Assembly: GCA_017506865.1 (NCBI GenBank)
Contig: JAFCMP010000195.1
Coordinates: 1 to 64,000 of the forward strand
Length of the DNA: 64,000 nt
Source of the DNA: Tribonema minus
Lineage: Eukaryota; Sar; Xanthophyceae; Tribonematales; Tribonemataceae
Reading direction: 5' to 3'
Numbering within the stretch: position 1 is the first letter of the stretch; every line of letters begins with the position of its first letter. The notes under the pieces are model-generated. The model was not told where the DNA came from, did no database searches, and saw nothing but the letters and a program-made list of their open reading frames with translations. Below are positions 55,501 through 64,000 of this stretch, piece by piece. The translations under genes were made by a program, and so were the position numbers.

Positions 55501-58500
55501 GGTTTCTGACATGTCTATTTGAAGTCCCACCCAGCGGTGTCACCTACCGCAGTAAGTTTTTCAGAGGAGCAGCTCACCTGGCGTAATGGCGGCCACCGTC
55601 ACCAGTAAAGCGGGGTCCTCCAACTGCATGTTGCGCGTGTGGACCCTCAGTATCGCCTGCGGCGCCAAACAGACGCGCGGCGAGCACTGATGAGCACAGG
55701 ATATCCAGGTGCGAAGCGGGTGTCGCACCCATGCCGCAGTCTAGCGCAATGCCAGGAGCAAAGCGCGCAATGCAGGGGTCTCCTTGAAGGTTGGCACACA
55801 CATCACCCACTGACTCACAAGATACCATGCGGAGGTCTTGAAAGAGGCTGCAGTGCGCCATGTAAACACGTCGCAGAGATTGTACGCAGGCATATTGCAG
55901 GACAGCATGACACGCTGTGAATTGGACTGAAGAGCAGCACGACTGCTGGCTAACATCTTGTCAGTTCGTTTCGTTGCCTGGTTTTCAGCAAGCACAGTAC
56001 ATAGGTTTAACCGATTCTAAAATACGGATGCTGTAGTTCCGATGCATGCACCGTATAATGGTGACTGGATGAAACCCTAGGTCTAGGGTTTCAGCACAGT
56101 GTGGCGAAAACCCAGCCCACACCGCTGTTACAGGCCTCGCCACTATGGAGCGACCAGCGTCCGAGCGCAATACATGTATGACCTATGTTGTTGGCGCTTG
56201 GCTAGAAACCCTTGACGTAGCACATGGCAACGAATCAAAAGATCGTAGAGCTCTAGGTGGAGTGTTTAGCAGCAAGTGCCTTCCACCAATAACCGTGGTC
56301 GCCGCTGCTGCAGTCACTGGCCACGAGTCAAAAAGTGCTATCATATGGCGTCATGTGGGCAATGGGGGAACGGATGCCATCATAGGACGCATCGCATCGC
56401 ATCAGAGAACTTCAAGATGCCTGCCTGCCTGACCCAGATCACGTTGCTGAAGTCTGTGCTGGGTACACTACACTTCTACAAAGTAAGCCACCTCAGATAA
56501 CAAACCGCGCGTACAGACAAACAGGCATGGTGACACGTCGAAGAACACTACACGGTGCATACCAGTCGAAGAGAGCTCAGTTGCAGCGTGTGTGGCACGC
56601 AGATCGACGCCCAGCGCACTCCTGACAACACTGCAGCTAAACAATTCACTCGTCTGCGCGCCCGCCAAACTTCAAGCGCAACGTGCAACTCGCCTGCCTG
56701 CCGGCCTCCTCGGGGACGCCCACCCTGACAATGCGGTCGAACCTGCCCGGTCGCGTGAGCGCGTCATCCAGCATGTCGAAGCGGTTCGTGGCGGCGACGA
56801 CAATGACGCCGTTGTTGTTGGTGTCCAGACCGTCCATGCAGGCCAGCAGCTGCAGCGGTTTCGGACAGACAGGCAGGCAGGTGTAGGTATATGGTATCAG
56901 GGCAAATAAAATAGTGTTGCACGCGCGGCGGCTGCTCTTCCACGCCTGCTTTAGACGCCTGCTTTAGACGCAAGTGAAGCAGGAAGCCTCCTGGCAGTGG
57001 GACACCTCCATGGAAATCTGATTGGGGGGTGTAGGCCTGGCCATCTGGTGCAGGATTAGGGTTAGCATTAGTGGGGAAAGGCTCAGCCTCTACATTAAGC
57101 GTCATGACTTTGCGCTGATGACGCTCTCAAGATCGCATCGTTCCATGCTGAAGACAGGGTGAGGCGGCCTGGCAATCTACGTGCCGGCAGCTGTGGCACT
57201 GTCAAGAGCACATGGATTCGCAATAACTCAGCCAGACCCTAAGCTACACGCGCGCAGATGCACAGCGTCGGAGGCTAACATAGAGAACTTGGAGGCATGC
57301 ACGTTACGGCGACAAAAGTGATCTGCAGGGTGCCTTCTGTTCGACATTGTGCAGGCCAGCAGCTGCAGTGACGGCGCGCATGCAGACGTGGCACAGCACA
57401 GAGCCAACACACGCGGCATGAAATGTGACAATGTGGTGCTCCTTGAAAGTTTTTCGAAGCTCCCAACCCAAATTGCTCAGCGTCCGACGCTCTTCAGGAA
57501 ACGTAAATTGCATCCCTCCTGCCTATTGTATGGACAGACATGAGTGCATATCACCCTCTGTAGCCATGCCTGAGTGACACATACCGCCGCGATCTACCCA
57601 CTCCCCCCCCCCCCCCCCCCCCCCAAACGCACCCGCACACAACTTCAACTTGAACTGACCTGGTTGAGCGTCTGCTCCGCCTCGTCGTTGGACCCCCTGT
57701 TGGCGCCCATGGAGCGCTGCTTCCCCAGCGCGTCCAGCTCGTCAAAGAAAACAATGCACGGCGCCGTCTTGGCCGCGCGCGCAAAGAGCTTGCGCACGCG
57801 CGCCGCGCCCCTTCCCACAAACATCTCCACAAAGTCCGAGCCGGAGCAGTAGTAGTACTGCGGGGTGGCGGCGGCAAGTGGCGGCAAACGGCGGCAACGG
57901 ATGGTGCGGGGGCGCTGGTGAGAGTGCGTCGGAGTGGACGCGGCGACGCGAAACTGTTTTGTAACTGTTTAGACTGGAGCGCCCCTCCCCACAAACATCT
58001 CCACCAAGTCCGAGCCGGAGAAGTAGTAGTACTGCGGGGGTGGCGGCGGCGGCGACGGATGGCGCAGGGGGTGCTGGTGAGAGTGCGTCGAAGTGGATGC
58101 GGCGATGCGAAACTGTCTAGGAACCATTTTGAAACTGTTTTTAGTGTCGCACACGGCATCGTTGCACGTGAGCGCGTGCGCAGAGTGCGTGCCGCAGCAG
58201 CGAGCAATGATGCCTCGGTGGCTCACGGCACAAAAGCCAGTTGCGGATGAAATGGTGCCACTGTAGTGAGAGTCATTCTGTACCATCTGTCGTCACGTCC
58301 AAAGCACTGCGGCGCGCGTTGTCCCTTCCAGTTGCGAGGTTGCAGCAGCCATTTCACTGCACTGCACCACAGCTTTGGCAGTGAGTAGCAGCACCTGAAA
58401 TTGAAGTTGACACCTGAAGTTGACGCCATCAGTGACGCTTCATGTGCGATGCTCTACCCTGCAAACATCGACATGACGCCCAGGCAGGAGCCACCGCAAA

Positions 58501-61500
58501 CAAAGGCTCCTGCAACAGCACGTGTCTCACGCGCAATACGAAACAACAGTCAAGACACCAATTGTGGTGCAGAATATTTGTCGAGTGCTCGCCATTCCCA
58601 CAGATCCAGTATTGAAGCGAGGCACTCCATAACATCAACTACACAAATAGAGTGAGGCAGTCCCAACATTAACTTCAACAATGAAGTGAGACACTTCATG
58701 GCACCACCTTCGGGCCCTACGCCTCACCGGCACGCCTGCCTCCGCCGCCAGTGTTCAAGTGAGACACTTCAAGGCATCAACTGCAAAATGAAGTGAGGAG
58801 ACGCTCCACAGCATCCAACTTCAAGCCCTAGCCTCACCGGCGTGCCCGCCTCCGCCGCCAGTGTCCAAGTGAGACACACTCCATGGACATCAACTTCAGC
58901 ATTGAAGTGAGACACTCCACGGCATTCAACTTCAAGCCCTAGGCCTCACCGGCACGCCCGCCTCCGCCACCATGACACGCGCCAGCAGCCTTCCCCCAAC
59001 ATCAACTTCAGCATTGACAAGTGAGCCCTCCAAAGCCCTAGACACCAACTTCAAGCCCTGCGCCTCACCGGCACGCCCGCCTCCGCCGCCATCACACGCG
59101 CTAGCAGCGTCTTCCCTGTCCCTGGCGGTCCCACCAGCATGACGCCGCTGGGCAGGCGAGCGCCCGCCGCTACATACGGCGCAGGGTCTCTGAGGATGGC
59201 CACCAGCTCCCGCACCTCCGCCTTGGCCTCGTCTATGCCGGCCACATCGTCAAAGGTGAGAGACCTGCGCGTGGGTGCGGAGCGATGAGGAGGGGGTGAG
59301 TAGGTATTTGTGTGACGTGAGAGAACTGCGCGTGCATGCAGAGCGATGACAGGGGGGCAGTTTGGCCACGTGAGAGACCTGCGAGTGGATGCGTAGCAAT
59401 GAGAGGGTAGAAGTAGGTATTTGGGTGTGTTTGGCCGCGTCGTCGAAGGCGAGAGACCTGCGAGTGGGTGCACGGCGATGAGGGGGGGTGATGATGATCG
59501 TGTGTTTCGAGGCCTGGCCTTCGCATTTTGAGCTCAGCGCCCGTTGACATTCAGCTTTTCACAGCCAAGGAGTCTGCTTTGGCTACAGCTATCTGTAGAG
59601 TTAGCATGCCGCCTGTTGGGCGTGACAGACCTGTACACAAATCGAGCGATGAGAGGGGGTAAATGTGTGTGTGTATGTGCGTGTGACGCAGCAGTGGCTT
59701 CGTCACAGCACGGTCACATGCAGGAGGTGCTTCTTGATTTGAGAGGCTCCGGATGATCGTTATGTGACATTCATCACGACGCAGACACACAGCGCGCTTG
59801 CAGCAGGCGAGCGCTGCCACACAGCAAGCTGAGCATTGCTGCAGCGCCCTGCCGCTGTGTGTCTCTGACCAGTGCCATCGCTCTGCAGCTTTGGTGCGTT
59901 GGCCACCGCTTGTTCTGAGCCTCGCCAAATCTACCGCAACCAGGTTGTAGGCGTCACTCGCTGCAATCACATGTGCACCAGCGGCGGCAGCAGGGCTGAC
60001 GCATGCTGCCTGGTGTTCAGCTGTCGATTGCACTGCTGGTCCAGTACAAAGTGGTCTGTTTTACGCTGTAGCCGCGCCAGCCATATCATCGAAAATGTTG
60101 CACTTTCCATCACACAGTGACGACAACGCTCCCCTCGGCTTAGTGTTGATTTCTGGCTTTTCGTACCAATGATACTGTAGTCAATGAAGTCTTGTGTATG
60201 ACCGCACGATGACACCCACGAAATTCACCAAACACTTCGACAGATGCTTCATTCATTCAGCTGCCGGCCCACATGCTGCCTGCATGAATCTGGCTGATGC
60301 CGCTGTCAACACAACACTGCGTGCCCAGAGTTTGCCGACGCATCTGTCATTGTGCCAGCGCATTGCCCCACTGACATGCCCTTCATCCCCTACTCACAAC
60401 TTCCACTTTTGTGGCACTTCAACACCATGTACATACAACATACCTGTCCAGGGTATCCCCCTGCACCTGGCGCCCCGCCGACCCCACCGTCTCCCCCAGA
60501 TTCCTCCTGAGCACTGAGTACATCATAGCCAGCCACGCCAGCGGGAACAGCTGCGCCAGAATCAGTCCGCGTCCCACAGGCTCCGCCTGTGACAGTTACA
60601 AAGTACCAGGAGTTTGAAGTTGAAGACACCAAGGGTGTTGACATTGGCCGTTGCCGCCCTGTGCAGCAGGTACAGCGGACAGGTACTCCTGAACGCAAGT
60701 CTCCTGTGATTGTGGCACACAAGAGCATACCGTATGTAGTGAATGCAACTTGTTGTCGCAGAAGGGCACATGGCAGCAACTACTTTTGCAACCCCCCCAG
60801 GCAGAGCCAAGCGCACGCACGGTTTCATGCAGCCAGCAGCGGTTGCGCAGTCTTGAAGACTGAGCCGTGATGCCCTCCATGATGAGCGCTGTAGCTATGA
60901 CATGCGCAGCTACGTTCGTGCGCCTGTGTGCGCGAGTTCTTGCTGCAGCTGCGCCGTCTGACAGTCAACCAGTCAGCAGTCGGCCCTCAGAAAGTCGCAT
61001 TGACACGCGCAGCAACCACTTGACGAAGCGCCGATCTTCTGCACACTGCTGTGTACGGGCAGCGTTAGCCGCATCTGAAAGCGCTACACGCCCTGAAGCG
61101 CATGCTGAGCACTGCTGATAGTAACCAGCCTCAGCGCTCTTCAACCTGCGCCTCATGAACTAGGTGAAAGAAAGTGCAAGCCCCATGCGGTAGTTGGTGC
61201 GCACGCTGTGCGGAAGCGGGGAACGCACAAATCAAACTTGCGGCACGCGGGCAGCGTGAGCAATGCGGTGCGCACCCACGCACGCGACGATTGAGCTTTG
61301 CGCCGCCAAGCGCGGGGACACAAGAGCTGAGCGCTGCTTACGATACGAGAGCTGCATGTGCTGCTAAGAACAAGAGGGAGCGCCGAGGGGTGGGTGCGTA
61401 GGGCGGGGTGAGCAATTCTGTGCTGCTAAGAACACGAGAGTCGCAGAGGGGGGAAGGGGGGGCAGTCGGGGTGTTTAGGGGGGTGTACCTCAGCGGCTCC

Positions 61501-63750
61501 GAACTTGACGCCGTGCCTTAGCAGGTGCTCCAGCAGGGGGTCCGCCAGCGGCACCTGGCGTGTGAAGTGGGGGCGCCCAGCGACCTCGTACAGCATCTTG
61601 CCCCTGCTGGTGACCTTGAGGCTCGTGAGCGCGGGCTCCTTGGCCTTGGTCTGGCGCGATGCGCAGACAGAGAAGACGGTGTCGTTGATGTGAGGGGGGG
61701 CGCTTGGCTGAGCACTGATGTGAGAGCCATTACGTGATGAGGACAAAGATGGCCTTGGTCTCGTGCGCGCGGAGCGGTGCGCGGATAGGGATGGCGTTGA
61801 TATATGTGAGAGGCGCGCTTTGCTGAGCACTGATGTGAGAGCCGTTGGACTTGGCGGTGGCGGAGAGGCGGCGTTGATGCCGTCAGTTGAGTAGTATTTG
61901 CGAAGTTCAGATGACTATTTGGATGCGCGGACAGGATGACGCCGTGCTTGCGAGGACCGGTTCGCTGAGCGCTGCACTGAGTGCTGATGTGAGGGCTATT
62001 CTCTCTCTTTACCGTTACAGTGGCCCTAGCCCTAGCCATAAGTACGGCCAAAACTCTTGAGCTGACCTGACGATAACACCGGGCGATTGTGGGCGCGGTC
62101 ACTTGAGTGCTTTTTGACGCTCAGAAAACACTGGTCATGCCCTGCACTCGCATGAAGCGCAGGGGTGCGCCAGGGGTGTGATCATCATGCCAACATTGGG
62201 TACGGAAGTTGCAGATGCACAAAACCTGCCGAGGCATTGCGGTGCGTTGCACTGCTTCGCAAGGCGAATCACCGCAGGGACTAGCGCGATCGGATACATT
62301 GCCGACTCTTGTGATTGCAACACGCCATCAGGCCTGAACCACCCTGGCAAACGCTGCACATGAGGCCGTGCAAATCGGCACTGAGAAGCGAATGAACTCT
62401 GTCATCAGAAACTTGCTGCTACCCTTGCCCTTGCCCTGAGTATCCACCTAGGCGAGGTGCTAAGAAACTGCTGCAGTCTGATTGCAGCAGTTGTGGGGCA
62501 CTGGGTGTGAGGATGCGCTCTGGTTGCAGCGCGCTGCCAATTGTACCACTGCGCTACTGCACCTTCAATAGTAAGGCCTGGTGACAGCATGCAACGCTCG
62601 ACCATTAGCCGCTTTCTGTAACCGCAATGCTAACTCCAGCGCATGACCAATGATGGACCAGGCACAAGCAGGGCAATGTGGTCGTGCTCTGGCCAACACA
62701 CACACTTGCTGTTGGTCCTGATGATTGGTGCTTCATTGCACCAATGCGCTCAAATGTGCCTTATGTTATGTACAGTACAAGGAGTGGCGCAACACAGTTA
62801 CGCAAGTGGTGATGTGCACGTATTCGCATGCTCATGATATATCACCATACACTACGCTTCAGATCACAGGTTTCCAGAAGCAGCATGAAGAACGGCTCAC
62901 ATGACATGACGTTTGTCACAGAGGTTTGATTCTTACTAGACATTATGTGGCCCTTCCTGGGCTACACAGTCAGGTAAGCAATTCAATGAAATTGAGTGAC
63001 CCTGATGATTAATATTCGACTGAAAAACTGCCATCTCCTTACACAAACTGCACAACGGACACAAATCGCCCGAGGGCACCAACACATTTTAAAAATTGCA
63101 CTCACCGCAGTCAGCCTGAGGAACTCCGACATTGGCAGCTCCGCAGGCGGCACCATTTTGCTGGCAGGTCCCCACACCAGCGCCTTCGCCAGCAGCAGCA
63201 GCACCACTATCCCAAGCCAAGTCCTCCTTTTGCTGAGCAGCAGCCTGATTCTCTTGCCTGTCTTGACCTTCTCCTCCTGAGCCGGTGCCCGGAACAACCC
63301 TGCCCACGGCTTCGCAGCTGCGGCTTCGCGTGCACTCGCACCGCGCCCGCGGATGCCTAGCCACAACAGCATGCGTGTTATGACCGATGCAAGAGTCTGC
63401 ACTACTCTGCGGACCCAGTTGGAGTTGCCCCCCCTCCCCCCCTGACCGCTGGGCACCTCAGGAGCCTCCCCTGCTGCTTGTAAGGGCCAATATGCTCTGT
63501 TTCCGCTGGTGTTCTCCAGCCAGCGGCATGTCGGCAGCCCTGTTGGTGTAGTAGTAAGGGAAGACTGAGGTTGTAGTGCAACATGTCTGAAGGACTGCAG
63601 GCGCGGCCGCACACAACTGCTGTGCCCTGCTGGTCTGGCAGGCGTGGTAAAGCCACGGGCCTCTGGAAAAAGCAGCACCGTGAAGGCTATGGCGGCATTC
63701 AATAGCCACGCTCGAACCATGCTGCGGCTCCGCAGGAGTTGAGTTGCCAC
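52437..63750 (-). CDS. Plastid FtsH-like AAA ATPase lacking the M41 peptidase, nine exons
   Basis: 584 residues. Exons: 63750-63106, 61650-61489, 60586-60444, 59264-59069, 57857-57660, 56849-56694, 55656-55578, 53172-53099, 52538-52437; phases all agree. Residues 11-33 are a signal peptide ending ARG|FTTP, then a transit-like region; Met11 (63720) is an alternative start. Membrane segments lie at about 177-194 and 276-295 with a small domain between. The AAA module is complete: Walker A GPPGTGKT (362-369), Walker [11 protein letters not shown] (Asp421, Glu422), sensor TNRF and arginine fingers in TRPGRFDR. The chain stops at 584, about where the zinc peptidase (HEXXH) should start. It should therefore unfold or chaperone rather than cleave, alone or in mixed rings with active FtsH. 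Inactive FtsHi proteins of plants keep a mutated peptidase domain, whereas here it is absent. Confidence 0.85.
53099..53172 (-). CDS. FtsH-like exon 8: helical lid [14 protein letters not shown]
   Basis: [20 protein letters not shown] then SCVQ, the conserved lid helix. Acceptor caacag at the edge of a 45-bp tandem array, donor tacag|gtgtgt. Confidence 0.85.
53174..53308 (-). repeat. Three 45-bp tandem units abutting FtsH-like exon 8
   Basis: Units start tgttgcacagc at 53174, 53219 and 53264. Each contains, on the minus strand, the gcgctgtgcaaca sequence that forms the real exon 8 acceptor. In the copies the AG is replaced by AT. Element E1 starts 5 bp beyond the array. Confidence 0.9.
53897..54989. 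mobile_element. E3: TIR element with 8-bp target duplication, nested in E1
   Basis: Inverted ends tagagttccgagtcgg and its complement, flanked by ggtgatgt on both sides (53889-53896 and 54990-54997). An 8-bp duplication suggests the hAT superfamily. The related element at 41738-42247 has a single uninterrupted ggtgatgt at the matching place (about 42055-42062), i.e. the empty site. Confidence 0.85.
54099..54645. mobile_element. E2: TIR element flanked by TA, nested in E3
   Basis: Inverted ends ccgtagatcacggagta...acccccc, with TA on both sides (54097-54098, 54646-54647). Contains a C23 run (54549-54571) and repeated taagacccccc words. Removing E2 and one TA joins two open segments in the same frame (GDGET and [10 protein letters not shown]), so it interrupted a reading frame of E3. 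Confidence 0.8.
55578..55656 (-). CDS. FtsH-like exon 7
   Basis: Short exon: [20 protein letters not shown] then VAAITP plus one base. Matches the link between the AAA core and its helical lid. Acceptor gccgcag, donor cgccag|gtgagc. Confidence 0.8.
56223..56298 (+). repeat. Dispersed repeat R1, copy 3
   Basis: catggcaacgaatcaaaaga, cgtagagctctaggtg, and gtgccttccaccaataacc, as in the two copies of the sulfotransferase intron. Lies in FtsH-like intron 6. Confidence 0.75.
56694..56849 (-). CDS. FtsH-like exon 6: sensor 1 and arginine fingers
   Basis: [49 protein letters not shown]. Ends ggcaggcag with a GC donor (gcgagt), which keeps phase 0 with exon 7 (AILRVHTRN). Confidence 0.85.
57350..57368 (-). 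repeat. Decoy copy of the FtsH-like exon 6 acceptor
   Basis: tgcaggccagcagctgcag is identical to 56837-56855, which spans the exon 6 splice acceptor and the first 13 exon bases. The copy lies 513 bp upstream in the intron. Confidence 0.75.
57603..57624. repeat. Poly-C run (22) just after exon 5
   Basis: On the transcript this is a poly-G run about 36 nt beyond the exon 5 donor. Length may be misassembled. Confidence 0.8.
57660..57857 (-). CDS. FtsH-like exon 5: SGSDFVEM and Walker B
   Basis: [20 protein letters not shown] through [16 protein letters not shown] to EQTLNQ. Acceptor ccccgcag, donor aaccag|gtcagt. A copy of its first about 55 bases lies 174 bp upstream. Confidence 0.9.
57800..58145 (-). 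repeat. 174-bp tandem duplication carrying the exon 5 acceptor
   Basis: The copy at about 57978-58145 repeats the upstream intron (gagagtgcgtcg, gcgaaactgt), the ccgcag acceptor (AG at 58032-58033) and about 55 exon bases reading [19 protein letters not shown]. It then runs to a stop. Confidence 0.9.
58681..59069 (-). repeat. Array of extra donor sites copied from exon 4's 3' edge
   Basis: The exon end ggcgggcgtgccg|gtgagg is found at the real donor (59068) and again with donors at 58949, 58837 and 58727, about 110-119 bp apart. The nearest copy includes over 50 exon bases back to the Walker A region, with changes. Units also share acttcaagccct and gaagtgagacac. Confidence 0.9.
59069..59264 (-). 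CDS. FtsH-like exon 4: AAA start and Walker A
   Basis: [18 protein letters not shown] to [20 protein letters not shown], ending at P. Both edges are reiterated in the flanking introns, with extra acceptors upstream and extra donors downstream. Confidence 0.9.
59256..59475 (-). repeat. Array of extra acceptor sites copied from exon 4's 5' edge
   Basis: Units starting gtgagagac on the plus strand at 59256 (real edge), 59317, 59370 and 59449 (gcgagagac). On the transcript each has a usable AG before tctctcac- or tctcgcc-type bases. The most distal copy includes 25 bases like the exon start and encodes SLAFDDAA against SLTFDDVAG. Confidence 0.9.
60444..60586 (-). CDS. FtsH-like exon 3: second membrane segment
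   Basis: Encodes [20 protein letters not shown] and [20 protein letters not shown]. Phase 2 donor gacag|gtatgt. No local duplication seen around this exon. Confidence 0.8.
61489..61650 (-). CDS. FtsH-like exon 2: domain between the membrane helices
   Basis: 54 codons: [40 protein letters not shown]. Similar to the intermembrane domain of FtsH. The first 10 bases recur about 109 bp upstream in the intron with a decoy AG. Confidence 0.75.
61639..61845 (-). repeat. Tandem duplication carrying the exon 2 acceptor
   Basis: The edge tggccttggtct at 61641 recurs at 61750, and both are followed by gctgagcactgatgtgagagcc. The decoy AG is at 61760-61761. A weaker third copy follows near 61925-61995 (gagtgctgatgtgagggct). 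Confidence 0.8.
63106..63750 (-). CDS. FtsH-like exon 1: plastid leader and first membrane segment
   Basis: Encodes [18 protein letters not shown] then [12 protein letters not shown], a bipartite leader with Phe after the predicted cleavage. [18 protein letters not shown] is the first membrane helix and MSEFLRLTA begins the small domain. Donor gactgcg|gtgagt, phase 0. Confidence 0.8.
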
Positions 63751-64000
63751 GACGGAAAGGGGTCAGTCACACGCCTCGACTGCGGCGGCGCACCGCCGGC
63801 CAGTATAAGGGCGCCACTGCTTGAATAAACCTCCCTCCTGCTGCCTCGCCGTGTCGCTGCAGCAGTCGCTCTAGCGTCTCTGTAAGGTCACTATTTTTGT
63901 CACCCATTTTTGCTGCTCATCACCACATGCAAAAAAAATAAATTGTGTGTGTCGCCCCAGCGTCCGTCGAGCTTTGCCGCACGCTGGTGCAGTCGACACC
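63751..64000. promoter_or_regulatory. Upstream region of the FtsH-like gene (inferred promoter)
   Basis: 250 bp up to the window end. No clear TATA box or other coding sequence. A tataagggcg word at 63803 is on the strand opposite to the gene. Confidence 0.3.

Overview
The window looks like nuclear DNA of a eukaryotic microalga. It holds five intron-bearing protein genes (one of them, the phosphatidylserine-decarboxylase-like gene, with two apparent frameshifts), several non-LTR retrotransposons, nested terminal-inverted-repeat (TIR) elements and many tandem repeats. The best clue to lineage is the start of the FtsH-like protein at the right end. It has a hydrophobic signal segment ending in ARG, directly followed by FTTP and a basic, Ser/Thr/Pro-rich stretch. 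That is the signal-plus-transit leader with Phe at the cleavage site used by algae with a red secondary plastid (heterokonts, haptophytes, cryptophytes). I therefore infer a secondary-plastid alga, perhaps a heterokont, but I cannot name it. I saw no prokaryotic operons, tRNA, rRNA or CRISPR array.

Layout, left to right. Positions 1-2750 hold no gene I can support. A secreted subtilase (S8) is encoded on the minus strand from 21081 down to 2864 in four exons. Asp is in exon 1, His and Asn in exon 2, and Ser in exon 4. Two introns have each been enlarged by a plus-strand retrotransposon: element A (defective, 5507-11377) in intron 2 and element C (intact 1779-codon ORF, 13922-19475) in intron 1. 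A phosphatidylserine-decarboxylase-like gene lies at 23283-27401 on the plus strand in five exons, with two apparent 1-nt losses. Element B (28827-35014) is a longer, near-identical sister of A. It is followed by nested retroelement relics.

The centre is a head-to-head pair: a carbohydrate sulfotransferase (minus, 44038-36019, with a 6.9-kb intron) and an arylsulfatase-B-like sulfatase (plus, 44464-50937), 425 bp apart. One adds and the other removes sulfate, so they may act on the same sulfated glycans. The right end (63750-52437, minus) is a nine-exon FtsH-like plastid AAA protein with two membrane segments and a complete ATPase, but with a stop codon where the M41 peptidase should begin.

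The most unusual signal is recurrent. Exon edges, including their splice sites, are copied in tandem into the adjoining intron. This is clearest in the FtsH-like gene (exons 2, 4, 5, 6 and 8; exon 4 on both sides) and is also seen in the sulfatase (exon 3) and at the 3' end of the subtilase. A second clear structure is a three-level nest of TIR elements (53313-55192), where a related copy at about 42 kb preserves the empty site of the middle element. Exon boundaries given here were placed by reading frame, GT-AG (or GC-AG) sites and protein family continuity, not by transcripts.
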